Shown here piece by piece: positions 11,113-23,467 of a DNA stretch of 64,000 nucleotides; within the stretch, counting starts at the first letter, position 1; each line of letters begins with the position of its first letter. The stretch comes from Gari tellinella (Eukaryota; Mollusca; Bivalvia; Cardiida; Psammobiidae), in the NCBI GenBank assembly GCA_922989275.2, contig OV277856.1, forward strand, positions 88,803,038 through 88,867,037. The letters are read 5' to 3'. The notes under the pieces are model-generated. The model saw only the letters and a program-made list of their open reading frames with translations, made no database searches and was not told the DNA's origin. The position numbers and the translations under genes were made by a program.

Positions 11113-12145
11113 ATTTTAGCTCACCTGGCACAAAGTGCCAAGGTGAGCTATTTTGATCGTGCTGTGTCCGTCGTCGTCCGTCCGTTGTCAACAAATTTTT
11201 TAAACGACATCTTCTCCTAAACTACTGTAAGGATTTTTACCAAACTTGGCAGGAATGATCCTTATATGGTCCTCTTTGAAAGTTGTTAAAAAAGTTCCGG
11301 TCGATTGCATATCTAGGTCACGGGAGCAAAAAATAGATCGTTTCAATAAAAACTTAAAAAATCTTCTTGTCTGAAACCACAATACCCTGAGCTTAGATAT
11401 TTGGCACAAAGCATCATCTACAGGTCTTCTTTCAAAGTTGTTCAAAATATGTCCCTAGGGTAAAAAATGCCCCTGCCCAAGGGGTCACAAATTTACATAG
11501 AGTTATATAGTGAAATATTCAAACATCATCTTCTCTGAAACTAATATCATGGCCAGAGCTTTGATATTTGGCATGGTGACACTTCTAGAGGACCTTAACC
11601 AATATTGTTCAAACTGTCCGGGTCAATTGTATATCTAGGTCACAGGATCTAAAAATAGATTTTTTTCAATTAAAACTAAAATCTTCTTGACTGCATCATA
11701 ATGAAGCCACACTGTACCCTGAGCTTAGCAATTTGACACAAACCATCAACTGCAGGTCCTCTATCAAGATTGTTCAAATTATGTCCCTTGGTCAAAAATG
11801 ACACTGCCCTGGGGGTCACCAATTTACTAATAGAGTTATATAGTGAAATCTTCAAACAGCTTCTTCTCTGAAACTAATATGGCCAGAGCTTTGATATTTG
11901 GCATGGTGTCACTTCTAGAGAACCTTTACCAATATTGTTCAAAGTGTTCCGGTCCGTTGCATATCTAGGTCACAGGAGCTAAAATAGATTCTTTCAATGA
12001 ATCCTTCAAAAATTCTTGTCATACACTACAGTACCCTGAGCTTAGAAGTTTGGCACACAGCATCATCTGCTCAGCTTTCTAAGATATTTTACATTTACAT
12101 CAACTGTTCCAGGTGAGCGATTTAGGGCCGTATACGGCTCTTGTT
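11113..12145 (-). mobile_element. HINE-like element D
   Basis: It starts TTAGCTCACCTGGCACAAAG then TGCCAAGGTGAGCTA, followed by a GTCCGTCGTCGTCCGTCCG run, and ends AGGTGAGCGATTTAGGGCCG then TATACGGCTCTTGTTT. The core units share GATATTTGGCATGGTGACAC and ATATCTAGGTCACAGGA steps with element A. Confidence 0.8.
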
Positions 12146-12360
12146 TCCTATCTGTTGGTTTGTTTGTCCGTCCATCTGTGCCAAAAACCTTAATCTTGGC
12201 TATACCTCTTGCATTTTTGCACCTGGGCCTTTTATACTTGGCATGTTTCTTCCTTGTGTCAAGACCTTCCCAACCATAGAACCTCCTTGATTTTGACCTT
12301 TGACCTACTTTTGTAAAAAATGTTTAAATGGCTGTAACATTTGCACCAGTAGGCCTAGGT

Positions 12361-13604
12361 ATTTAGCTCACCTGAGCTTGAGCTAGCTCAGTGTGAGCTT
12401 TTGCAATCCTTGAATGTCCGACGACAGTCGTCCGTCATTGGTCATGAACAATTTTAGTGTTTACACTCTAGAGGCCACAATTTTTATCTAATCTTACTCA
12501 AACTTGCTCATATTGTATATTACCATAAGAGTTCAAATGAGTTTGATTATGGTTGAAATCTGACCAATAGGTCAAGAGTTATTTACCCTTGAATTGCTGA
12601 AAATGCCATATTTAACGGTGTTTACATTCTAGAGGCCACAATTTTAATGGATTCTTTCTCAAACTTGCTCAGATTGTACATGACTATGAGAGTACAACCG
12701 AGTTCGATTTTGGTTGAAATCGGACCTATAGCCATAATAGGTCAAGAGTTATCTACCCTTGAATTGCTGAAAATGCCATATTTAACAGTGTTGACATCCT
12801 AGAGGCCACAATTTTTATCCAAGCTTTCTCAAACTTGCTCAGATTGTATATTACCATAAGAGTTTGATTATGGTTGAAATTGGACCGATAGGTCAAGAGT
12901 TATTTACCCTTGAATTGCTGAAAATGCCATATTTAACGGTGTTTACACTCTAGAGGCCACAATTTTTATCCAAAATTTCCCAAACTTGCTCAGATTGTAT
13001 ATTACCATAAGAGTTTGATTATGGTTGAAATTGGACCGATAGGTCAAGAGTTATTTACCCTTGAATTGCTGAAAATGCCATATTTAACGGTGTTTACACT
13101 CTAGAGGCCACAATTTTATCCAAAATTTCCCAAACTTGCTCAGATTGTATATGACTACAAGGTCTCATATGAGTTCGAAAATGGTTGAAATCGGACCAAT
13201 TGGTCAAGAGTTATCTGCCCTTGATGTGTTGAAAATGTCATATCTAACAGTGTTTACACTCTTAATGCATCTACAGTTTTCAATTGATTTTGATTATACT
13301 TGCACACAATGTATATAGCTATAAGTTCTCAAAGGAGTGCAATTATGTTGAAATCTGATCTTTGTTGCAAGAGTTATCTGTCCTTGATATACTTTGAAAT
13401 GCTAGTAAAGGCTTCATTTCAGTATTGTTTAGGCTCTAGTTATCTACCCTTAATGTACTCTACTATACTACAATAGGTCATATTCCAATATTGTTTACAT
13501 GCTTTTCTACAAATTTGAATGGATTTAGATTAAAACGGGTGAAATCAAAGGTAAAGCTATCAGGCTTCATTACAACAGGTGAGCGAAATCAGGCCCTCTT
13601 GTTC
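12361..13604 (-). mobile_element. HINE-like element E nested in array G
   Basis: It starts TTTAGCTCACCTGAGCTTGA and ends ACAGGTGAGCGAAATCAGGC then CCTCTTGTTC. The core has about seven units of 150-165 bp, each with CTCTAGAGGCCACAAT and CAGATTGTATAT. It sits inside a G unit between AGTAGGCCTAGG and CATATTTTGTATG. Confidence 0.8.
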
Positions 13605-13690
13605 ATATTTTGTATGTATATTTCTTGTGTCAAGACCTTTCCAACCATACCAACGTTTTTGACCATGTGACTATGACCTTGGACCTATTT

Positions 13691-14913
13691 AACAAGAGGG
13701 CCTGAAGGCCCTGATATCACTCACCATTTGTAATGAAGCCTGATAGCTTTACCTTTGAATTTCACCCGTTTTATTCTAAATCCATTCAAGTTTGTCAACC
13801 TATTGTAGTATAGTAGAGTACATCAAAGGCAGATAACTAGTGCCTAAACAATACTGAAATGAAGCCTTTTTCTAGCATTTCAAAGTATATCAAGGGCAGG
13901 TAACTGTTGCCACAATGATTACATTTCAACAATAATTGCACTCCTTCCAGAATGTATAGCTACATCCTTTGTGTACAAGTATAATCAAAATCCATTGAAA
14001 ACTGTAGTTGCAGGAGTGTAAACGCTGTAAAATATGGCATTTTCAGCAATTCAAAGGTAGATATCTCTTGATCTATTTGTCCAATTCCAACCATAATCAC
14101 CCTTTTTCATACTCTTATGGTCATATACAATCTGGGCAAGTTTGAGAGAACTTGGATAAATATTGTGGCCTCTAGAGTGTAAACACTGTTAAATATTATC
14201 ATTTACAGCAATTCAAAGGTAGATCACTTTTGATCTATTGATCAGATTACAACCATAATTGAACTCATCCAAAGTCTTATGGCAATATACAATCTGAGTA
14301 AGTTTGAGGAAGATTGGATAAATTTTTTGACCTCTAGAGTGTAAACATCGTTAAATATGGCATTTTCAGCAATTCAAAGGTAGATAACGCTCGACCTATA
14401 AGTCTGATTTCAACCATAATCAAACTCATTTGAACTGTTATAGTCATTTACAATCTGAGCAGGTTTGAGATAGATTGGATAAAAATTGTGGCCTCTAGAG
14501 TGTAAACACTGTTAAATATGGCATTTTCAGCAATTCAAAGGTAAATAACTCTTGATCTATTTGTCTGATTTCAACCATAATCGAACTCATCCAAACTCTT
14601 ATGGTCATATACAATCTGGGCAAGTTTTAGAAAAATTGGATAAATACTGTGGCCTCTAGAGTGTAAACACTGTTAAATATGGCATTTTCAGCAGTTCAAA
14701 GGTAGATAACTCATGACCTATTTGTCCGATTTCAACCATAGTCGAACTCATCCGAACTCTTATGGCAATATACCATCTGAGCAAGTTTGAGAAAGATTGG
14801 ATAAATAGTGTGGCCTCTAGAGTGTAAACACTAAATTTGTTGACGCCCGGACGACGCACGACGGACAATCAAGGATTGCAATAGCTCACCCTGAGCTAGC
14901 TCAGGTGAGCTAA
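13691..14913 (+). mobile_element. HINE-like element F nested in array G
   Basis: Same family as E in the other orientation: start AACAAGAGGGCCTGAAGGCC, end AGCTCACCCTGAGCTAGCTC then AGGTGAGCTAAT. The core repeats are the complement of those in E. It interrupts the G unit at GACCTATTTAA / TAAAACTTTAACC; the intact form is seen at about 15198. Confidence 0.8.
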
Positions 14914-15720
14914 TAAAACTTTAACCAAAAACCTTAACCTTGGCTATAACTCTTGCATTTTTGCACCTGGGCCTTTTATACTTAGCATGTGTTTTCCCTG
15001 TGTCAAGACCTTTCCAACCATACAGACCTTTTTTACCTCGTGACCTTGACCTTTGACCTACTTTTGTAAAAATCTTTAAATTACTATAACATTTGCACTA
15101 GTAGGCCTATGGCTTTCATATATTGCCCGTATATTTCTTGTGTCAATACCTTGCCGACCATACCAATGTTTTTGACCATGTGACCTTGACCTTTGGTCTA
15201 TTTAATCAAACTTTAACCAAAAACCTTAACCTTGGCTAAACATCATGCATTTTTGCACCTGGGTCTTTTATACTTGGCATGTATCTTCCCTGTGTCAAGA
15301 CCTTTCCAACCATACAAACCTTTTGGACCTTGTGACCTTGACCTACTTTTGTTAAAATCTTTAAATGGCTATAACATTTTACCAGTAGGCCTACAGCTTT
15401 CATATTTTGTATGTATATTTCTTGTGTCAATACCTTTCCAATAATACCAACATTTTTGCCATTGTGACCTTGACCTTTGACCTACTTTTTATAAATCTCT
15501 ATATGCCTATAACATTTGAACCAGTAGGCCTAGAGCTTCCATACTTTGTATGTACATTGTATCTTTCTTGTGTTAAGACTTCTCCAACCATGCTAATGTT
15601 TCATTTACCATGCGACCTTGACTTTTTACCTACTTTTGCAAATAAGCATTACATTACAGAACATAATGCTGGCTGGGGGCATTTGTGTTTCATAAACTAC
15701 TTTTAATCTGATCTTACCCA

Positions 15721-16010
15721 AATTTTCTGAAAATGTTTGTTGACATAAAATGGAGACCAAGTTCGATAACCAGCGGTGCCAATTCATGCTAGGCCCTTTG
15801 GAGTTATGGCCCTTGAATTCCTCAAAATATGGTGCTTTTTTGGCGCTCCACTACAGTTTCCGCTCTCTAACTTGTACATTTTACATTTGATAGTCTTGAT
15901 TCCCATCCCTGTACCATCAGGGGCATTCGTGTAACTGGGACACGCTCTTGTTAGAACAGCAGCAGAGACTCTTTTTACAGACAAAAAATTTACCCAGCAT
16001 ACATAGAGTT
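15721..16010. other. Non-coding, end of a decayed repeat unit
   Basis: Phrases such as TTATGGCCCTTGAATTCCTC and TCCGCTCTCTAACTTG suggest an old tandem-repeat element. No gene and no clear boundary. Confidence 0.4.
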
Positions 16011-16014
16011 AACC

Positions 16015-16137
16015 CATTACCCCATAAATACGCCTTTAATTTATTCTTCCACTGAAGAACATAGCTCCACTATATACAGTCATGAATATGCATCAAGAAA
16101 AATATTCACTATATCCAAGCAGAAGATAGCTTAAGGT
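16015..16137. repeat. Left half of a palindromic TTAA MITE
   Basis: TTAA at 16011-16014 followed by CCCATTACCCCATAAATACG, broken off in the middle of the palindrome at AGCTTAAG. A matching right half (CAGAAACAGGCTATGGAG) lies at 18733-18755. The two may be one MITE opened by the insertion of HINE H and its flanks. Confidence 0.5.
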
Positions 16138-16180
16138 GTCATTATACCTTTAAAACTGCAAAACTAGTGTTTTTAACATT

Positions 16181-18064
16181 TTTAGCTCGCCGGACTGTGT
16201 CCAAGAGCTAATGTTGTCACCCAGTTGTTGGCGTCAGCGTTCCCGTTTGCGTTAGCAGTATCATGAAAATGTTTATAACTCCTATGTTCATTGAGATATT
16301 GATTTCATATTTGGTGTGTGTGTGTATATGGACAAGACCTTTCATGCACACAAAAAGTTCACCCCCTTGACCTTGAACTTAGGGCCTGCATTTAGTTTTC
16401 AAAATCTGTGTTTAGGTTTTGAAAAATATAACTCCTATGTTCATTGAGATATTTCTTTAATATTTGGCATGCATATGTATATGGACAATACCTGATCATG
16501 CATACAAAAAAATTCAGTCAAGTGACCTTGACCTTGAACTTCGTGCCCGTGTTTTAAGTTTTGAAATCTGTGCTTAGGTTTCAAAAAATGCTTATAACTC
16601 CTATTTCCATTGAGATAATGATTTCATATTTGGTATGTGTGTGTATATGGCGGTAGTGGCCCAATGGTTAACACCTTGGACTACGGTACCAGGGGTCGTG
16701 AGTTCGATCCCCCGCCGGACCAGCGGTCTGAATAGGGGATTTTTCTGAATCCCCGATGATGTACAGGAATGTTCTTGAGCAAGGCGTGTACCGCGAATTG
16801 CTCCTCTCCACCCAGGGGTTAAAATGGGTACCTGTGAAGGGTCTGAGTCGGTACTGCGGCTGCATTTGACTGCGCCATATGTTAGCAGTGCTCATAGGCA
16901 AGATGGCTCGATGATCAGGGGAGTATATGTACAGTCGGCTGAGCGGTCATTCGGACTGAAAGTAGACTTTAATTTGGTATATTACTTTTATATGGACAAG
17001 ACCTTTCATGCACACAAAAAGTTTGACCCCTGTGACCTTGACCTTCAACTTAGGCCCTGCAGTTAGGTTTCAAAATCTGTGTTGCCTATAACTCCTATGT
17101 TCATTACGATATTTCTTTCATATTTGGCATGCATGTGTATATGGACAAAACCTGATCATGCATACAACATTTTTCAGCCAAGTGACCTTGACCCTGAACT
17201 TAAGGTTTTGTAATTTGAGTTTAGGTTTCGGAAAATGCCTAAAACTCCTATTTCCATTGCGATATTGCTTTCATATTTGGTATGTGTGTGTATATGGACA
17301 CGACCTTTCCATGCACACAAAAAGTTTGATCCCTGTGACCTTGACTTTGAACTAAGGGCCTGTGTTTAGGTTTTGAAATCTGTGTTTAGGTTTTGAAAAA
17401 TGCCTATAACTCCTATGTTCATGGAGATATTCCTTTAATATTTGGCATGCATATGTATATGGACAATACCCAATCATGCATACAACATGCATGCATTTCA
17501 ACCAAGTGATCTTGGCCTTGAAATTAGGGCCCGCGTTTAGGTTTTGAAATCTGTGTTTAGATAATGCTTATTAATCCTATTTCCATTGAGATATTGCTTT
17601 CATATCTGGTATGCATGTGCATATGGACAAGACCGTATATGCAAACAAATATTTTTATCTCAGTGTCCCTGATCTTGAAGTTAGGGCCCACATTTAAGTT
17701 TCAAAATCTGCGTTTAGGTTTCTCAAAATGCGTATAATTCCTATGTTCATTGAAAGATTCCTTTCGTATACGGTATGCATATGTATATGGGTAAGACCTT
17801 TCCGTGCATTAAAAAAGTTTGACCCAGTGACCTTGACCTTGAACTTAGGGCCCATGTTAAGGTTTCGAAAAATACTTATAATTCCTATATAGATGTCCCT
17901 TGCGGTATTACTCTAATATTTGGTTTGTACATGTATATGTATATGGACAATACCTTTCCATGCACACAAAAAAGTTGACCTCTGTGACCTTGACCTCTGA
18001 GTCTGCTTTTAAGTCTCTAAATGTGCCAAAGGCGAGCTTTGTTGTCTCTCTGACAACTCTTGTT
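16181..18064 (-). mobile_element. HINE-like element H (GCTCGCC variant) with a SINE inside
   Basis: It starts TTTAGCTCGCCGGACTGTGT. The other end has GGCGAGCTTTGTTG, a small hairpin (GTTGTCTCTCTGACAAC) and TCTTGTT. The subterminal repeats are GCTCGCC/GGCGAGC instead of GCTCACC/GGTGAGC, changed at both ends. The core units, about 155-160 bp, share ATAACTCCTATGTTCATTGA, TATATGGACAAGACC and GTGACCTTGACCTTGAACTT. A SINE interrupts one unit at 16651. Confidence 0.75.
16651..16988 (+). mobile_element. tRNA-derived SINE
   Basis: A 338 bp insertion flanked by the 7-bp direct repeat TATATGG (16644-16650 and 16989-16995). Its head holds a Pol III A box (TGGCCCAATGG, 16657-16667) and B box (AGTTCGATCC, about 16701-16710), as in tRNA-derived SINEs. 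The unrelated body follows. The surrounding HINE unit is restored when the insert is removed. Confidence 0.8.
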
Positions 18065-18934
18065 GCAGATTCATTTCTAATCACTGAAATTCTGTTCTAC
18101 AAATTAGCGAAATTTTCCTCATCAATGAAACGCTCATTGACCAATAAACCATGTACGCCTCAAAAGCACTCAGTAGTCTAGTCACTTGACTAGATCAGAG
18201 GTGTGCTCCATAATTATGTTGTCACGTGATTTATTGATTTTCCATGTTAAAATTAATATTGTTACATGATTGGTATTTTATATTGTGGGTGGAGCTAAGG
18301 AAAAACGCTTATGATAGCTGTGTCTTCTTACTGGTTGAAATTAATTGGAGCTGGGTTAAACACCATGGGTATTCAGAATCAGCCAGACAGTCAAAGGGAC
18401 ACGCTTACCAGTTAATTGTCATTTACGGCGTTTAAATATTTAAAAGACGAGGCATTTTGGAACATGCATAACTTTCACAGTTGGATATGGATTTTCATGC
18501 GGTTTAAAGCAGATAAAAGGATATGATGATCATGAGGGAACAATTAATGTCTAAGATTTTTTATAAGTTGCTCTAGTGGACCACAGCAATGCATTACGTA
18601 ATAGAATGTTGACTTTAAACGGTAAAACAACTTTGATGTTATATAAAAAAAGTTTGAAAGCGTAAGCAACTATACATGTATCAAAAAAATGAGACAAGCC
18701 ACAAGGATCCCTTGATATGTTAATGAACCTATCTTCAATACCAGAAACAGGCTATGGAGTTAATAAATGTTTTTAACATAATAGAGAAAGGAGTCTGCCT
18801 CATACAGAACGAACTGGTAGCTGCTAAACAGCCTTAGTAAAATAAAGATAAATGCTAAGTTTTAATTTAGTTTAACCTAGATGCATATATGGAGAAACTA
18901 ATATCAATCAAGAAAAACAACAAAATATATTTAC
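18065..18934. other. Stretch below COX19 exon 2 without recognised gene
   Basis: It may hold the rest of the COX19 intron or its last exon, but I could not find a fitting exon. A MITE right half is at 18733-18755. Nothing else is recognisable. Confidence 0.4.
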
Positions 18935-19046
18935 TTGTTCATTCTGCACTCTAAATAGGTCTTTGAAACTTCTCTGCAAAGAGTGTTTTCTCCTTGATAA
19001 ATGGTTAAACATTTCATATACTTTTTCATTTCTTCCTTGCAATCAC
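18935..19046 (-). CDS. COX19: COX19 exon 2 (twin CX9C domain)
   Basis: This exon carries the functional helical hairpin of COX19. It reads GDCKEEMKKYMKC, then a 10-residue loop, then CREVSKTYLEC and RMN. Both CX9C motifs have exactly nine residues between cysteines and the inter-helix loop has the family length. These cysteines normally form the two disulphides made by the MIA40 import pathway. The acceptor on the minus strand is a pyrimidine-rich tract ending TTTCAG directly before the first base. The exon ends ATGAACAA followed by a donor-like GTAAAT. Read through, the same bases give AAG TAA, so a premature stop is the alternative. I prefer the donor because COX19 proteins continue past this point; exon 3 was not recognised below 18935. 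Confidence 0.92.
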
Positions 19047-19319
19047 CTGAAATGAGAAAATATAATGATGGAGTTGATTCTAACTGAATACTATTGTAGG
19101 CCTTTATGACCTTTCCTTTACCCCATAGCAATTTGGCACTCTAGCATTGTTTAAATGTTGCATACCGGTACTTGATTTTCTTTTATATTATTTGTATCAA
19201 AGTCTTTAAATCTGGTAGCTTTAAAGCAACCTCACAACTAAATGGTGTATTTGCAAAATCAAAAGAAAATACTTAAATAAAAGCAAATGTGTAGCATTAT
19301 TGTGCATCTGGCATTAATT

Positions 19320-19664
19320 AACCCATTAAGCCATACTGACTCATATTGATGCTTTGCGCAATATTCTCATACTGACTCATTATCAGTTTAAAACATCCTC
19401 ACGAAAAGTCATCGAATCTTCGTTTTTTAGAAATTTTCCATCACTTTTATTTCTCTGTTGTGAAATGGAGTGAATCGATTTCAACTCAATTGAAACCATT
19501 CACCCATGCGCAAGCACAAACAGAAACGAATACCGTATTCTCCATCGCTATAGACTGAAAAAGTTAAAAATTGATCGCCATAAATTGAATAGCCCCCTCA
19601 TCTCAATTGATTTTCCTTCCCCGCATGCTGGGTCCTGGGTTCGAATCCCATCAGGGCTAAAAAA
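19320..19664 (+). repeat. tRNA-like relic with shared 5' module
   Basis: The 3' end (about 19588-19661) keeps a T arm (GGGTTCGAATCCC) and an acceptor-like pairing TAGCCC/GGGCTA, with the middle of a tRNA lost. Upstream sequence (CGAATCTTCGTTTTTTAG, ATACCGTATTCTCCATCGC) is shared in reverse with 43625-43930 and 47393-47640. Not a working tRNA gene. Confidence 0.5.
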
Positions 19665-20276
19665 ACAAGAGGGCCATGGCCCTTAATTCGCTCACCAGCG
19701 GTCATTGTGCCTTAGCGTAATAGACAAGACAACATTTTAATATAGCTGTAAATGGAATTATCTTCCAGACAAAAAACCCATGACAAATTGGAATAACTTA
19801 AAAAAATATTGTTGGCAGAGTTATGGCCCTTATCCATGACACTTCTTCTTATCAAGCTACATGTATTTCCATATGATTATTTATTGCCCATTCTGCTTTA
19901 CTTTCAACCTGCTTTAAGTTATCATCTACTAAGATATAGATACCATTTCTTACATCTTACATTTTTATGACTGTATAAAGAGGAATTATTCTCTTTAGAG
20001 GAGGAATAAATTAAATGTGTAAAAAGGCATATGTATGGGGTAATGGGTTAACATCAGTAGAACTGGAGTTATCTCAAAGACAAGAAAATATGACACTGAG
20101 AAATAACTCAAAAATGACATTGACCTTTGCAGAACATGACCTAAGTTATAAAGTTTCTAACTTTAACAAAGTTATGGCTAAGATTAAAGTTGTGGACTGA
20201 CAGACAAACAAATTGACAAACAGACAAAAAAAAGCAGACAGACAAAAACAATATGCCCCCAACTGCAGGGGCATAA
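19665..20276 (+). mobile_element. HINE-like element I, truncated, with a MITE inside
   Basis: It begins AACAAGAGGGCCATGGCCC then GCTCACC, as in element B. The core runs to about 19885, where part of a palindromic TTAA MITE follows, ending TATGGGGTAATGGG with TTAA near 20050. The rest ends in GACAGACAAA-type simple sequence at about 20276. Confidence 0.65.
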
Positions 20277-20409
20277 AAAATGTAGCAGACAACTCCATAT
20301 GCTACTGTTATAGTGAACCTCAGCTGACCTGAGTTCAGTTATGTAACTCTGCCAGTAGGAAATGTAGCTAGGGTCTAACTCTTATAATGCTGAATTGCTG
20401 TCTGCTATA

Positions 20410-20953
20410 CATATATTGAATGTGAATTATGACCTAGATATACAACTGACCAGAACCATTTGAACAAAATAGGTAAAGGACATTTAGAAGTGTCACCATG
20501 CCAAATATCAAAGCTCTGGTCATATCAGTGTCAGAGAAGAAGACATTTGAAATTTTCACTATATAACTCTATGTAAAACTGTGACCCCCGGGGCGGGGCC
20601 AATTTTGACCCCAGGGGCATAATTTGAACAAACTTGATAGAGGACCTGTAGGTGATGCTATGTGCCAAATATCTAAGCTCTGGCCCTTGTAGTTTTTTAC
20701 AAGAAGATTTTTTAAGATTTCCTTATTTTTTCACTTTGGTTGCCATGGCAACCAGAGTTCTGCATTGTTTTTAATTCTTTGAACAAATCTGAAAGAGCTT
20801 GACCCAAGGAACATTTCTGTAAAGTTTGGTTGAAATCTGTTCAGCGGTATAGGAGGAGATGTCATTTGAAGTAATTGTTAACGACGACGGACGACGACGG
20901 ACATAGGGCCATCCCAATAGCTCACCTTGAGCCTTTGGCTCAGGTGAGCTAAA
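20410..20953 (+). mobile_element. HINE-like element J, 5' truncated
   Basis: Core units as in element A (AGGACCTGTAGGTGATGC, GACCCCAGGGGCATAATTTG), a GACGACGGACGACGACGGAC run and the terminal hairpin AGCTCACCTTGAGCC..GGCTCAGGTGAGCTAA. Confidence 0.75.
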
Positions 20954-20959
20954 AAGAGA

Positions 20960-21450
20960 TGTGTTGGTGCGACACGGATGCCCCCCAGCGGCACCAATTT
21001 GTACAATGAAGATCTGAACATGGTGGCATAACTCATGATTTATTATTTTCTTATGATTTATTATTTTACTCTGTCAAGATTTAATTAATCAAAACCAAAT
21101 GCAAACTTGACCTGTGTATTCTCATTATGTACCTACATCTGAAATAATGGTTCAAAATGTCAATGTATGACAGATAAGGAGCTGAAACCACACATTTTCG
21201 AAATCCAAATGGCATAATTCTGTCAAACTTATTGCACGGAACGCAAAATCGAACTTGACATGCATATTGCCATGATGTGTCTACCTGTATATACCAAAAT
21301 TCAAATCAAAATTTATGTCAATGCAGGACTTGAGATAATAAACAGAAACCACAAATTGTCCGAAATTTTCTAAATCCATCATGACCATGGGCCATAACTC
21401 TGTCAAAATTTATTGCACGGAACCCAAATTCGAACATTAGCTGTGTATTG
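20960..21450. repeat. Decayed tandem repeat, about 155 bp
   Basis: The phrases CATAACTCTGTCAAAATTTA and TTGCACGGAAC..AATTCGAAC recur near 21230 and 21410. No ends visible. Confidence 0.5.
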
Positions 21451-22256
21451 CCTAGTCCAAATTATTTAGACGTGTCGCTTGCTCTTTTTCATCATTCCTC
21501 TTTTGTAAGCTTCAACGTCTAAAAGTTATTGGCTAAATCCCTAACGCATTTTCTACCTGAATCGATTTTCGTCATTTATCTTAGTTCATAGAGAATATGG
21601 GTTTCATTTGATACGCTAAAGTTTTATACTGTTTACTGCCTAAAATCCATGTCACTCACCTATCTATAGGTCAATAACGCTTACAGTAATATTCCCAGTC
21701 GAACAGTCTTCAAAAAGTCTGCCATGTTTGTGATGACTTCATACGGCTACGACAATTATACAAATTCATTTGAACGAAATAGCTTAAGAATGGAGGGGGA
21801 ATTGTAATGGTGGATTTCGTTTAAATAATTAGTTTGTGAACCAACTTCCGGTTGACGTCATATGCAAATTAAGGGAATTCCCTAATAATAGGCATGGGTT
21901 ACTGATGAAATGGGAAGGAGTGATTCAAATCAGATAAAGAAACACAAAATGTGAGTACCGTAAATGATTTTGTGGCAAAATATGTTTGAAAGTGTCATTT
22001 TATAGGACTGAAGTGAATTATGAGCTCAAACACACCTAATTTGTTCAATATGTCTCTTGAACCATTCCACTGTGGTTTTTCGTCGTAACCATGCGTCCAT
22101 TTTAGACGTTGCATATACCAGAAACTGAAAACTGTTAAATATCACAAAAGTAATGGGAAATGTTGATATTAGTATGTGCGACGGCTTTCTATGAAGGACT
22201 ATGTATTGCCATGATATGTTGATATATATCAAATTTTAAGTCAAAAGTACGGGTGC

Positions 22257-22844
22257 TGGTGAATTCGCCTAGAGACGAACTCGCCTACAATTAGATATAA
22301 TATAGTAACCTAAATGGTGAATTCGCCTAGAAAGCAATTATATAGTGATTGTATTTCACACCTTGTAGTTCAGGTGTATCTACCGTTTACAAGTAGATAA
22401 AATAAAAATATTTGTGGAGGATCAATTTATATTGTTGTTTTCTTATCCAGATATTTTTTTTAACAAAATCAAAGATCAGTGTAGCCCCTAATCACTACAC
22501 CCAGGTTTGACAACCTGTTTGAAAGGGGTACTGCCAACGTAGAATACATCATTTATCATCTATTTCTCTGTTTCTTTTGAAATTAAAGTTGTAAATTGTA
22601 AGTAAAAATTCCGCTTGCACAGGTCTACATAAAAACTATTAACACCTGCATATATGATGATCAGGGGCTACACTTAACATCCCATCTTAGGAAACACTAC
22701 CTGAAAACAAGATTTGTTATGTTATTAATACCTTACAATAGGTGCGAAATACAATCACTATCATAATTGCTTTCTAGGCGAATTCACCATTTGGTTTACT
22801 ATATATCTAATTGTAGGCGAGTTCGTCTCTAGGCGAATTCACCA
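22257..22844. mobile_element. 588-bp MITE with about 105-bp terminal inverted repeats
   Basis: Both ends read TGGTGAATTCGCCTAGAGAC (complement at the right) and match for about 105 bp, including a second GGTGAATTCGCCTAGAAAGC inside each arm. CAAAAGTAC flanks both sides (near 22242 and 22851), a possible 9-bp target duplication that would place the true ends slightly outside. The centre is not coding. Confidence 0.8.
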
Positions 22845-23467
22845 TAAACCAAAAGTACAAGTGACCAAACGATTGTGAATGTGATCCAAATAGATATGTA
22901 AATTACGAAACTAACTCCTATCAAGATATAACATCCCTACAAGATTATCGCCAATAATATGGCGACACTTCTTACCCGTCGTGTAAAAGCCTTTATAGGA
23001 CTCTACGACGATTTACAGTCAAAACGCCCCCATTTTGGTCAAAACGCCCCCATATGCTGGTCAAAACGCCCCCATATTTTTTTTCAGAACGCCCCCAAAC
23101 CAAAACGAGTTGAATCTACTACATATAGGCATTCATATGTGTTCTATGGTAATGTAATCAAAGTTTATGACCATATTTAAGTATTTTTATCATTTATTAC
23201 TCCAAAAGATCAAACATATGTATAATTATACCTATCATAACCCTGTGTAACACATCTGGACATCAACCCCTATAAAAAGATGTTGCGTGGCCCTGAACCC
23301 AAAATTATTTCCAAATTATAGTATGATGTATATTTTATCATTTTTTCCCCAAATAAGTTGTAATAATAGATGTAGACATTTATCCAAGTAACAAAACTTG
23401 TTAAAAACAAAATTTCCTCTCTAGCCAACTTACAGGAGACATCTCACCTAGATTTCACACCTTTGGT

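Larger units (their letters stand above)
12146..15720. repeat. Tandem array G (288-bp dimer), host of HINEs E and F
   Basis: The units share CTTGACCTTTGACCTACTTTTG, CCAGTAGGCCTA and TTTCTTGTGTCAAGACCTTT. The phrase CAAAAACCTTAACCTTGGCT recurs at about 14929 and 15217, giving a 288 bp period made of two related ~144 bp halves. Two HINEs of opposite orientation interrupt the units. The flanks of each insertion join back into ordinary unit sequence. Confidence 0.75.

Noticed and set aside
18931..18933. TAA as the true end of COX19
   Set aside because: Possible, but COX19 proteins normally extend past the second CX9C motif and the bases form a usable donor (AACAA|GTAAAT), so I treat it as intronic.
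22959..23180. Open frame starting MATLLTRRVKAFIGLYDD
   Set aside because: It runs into the end of the 5.3-kb TIR element. With the element removed the frame stops after about 29 codons, with no matching exon or known domain.
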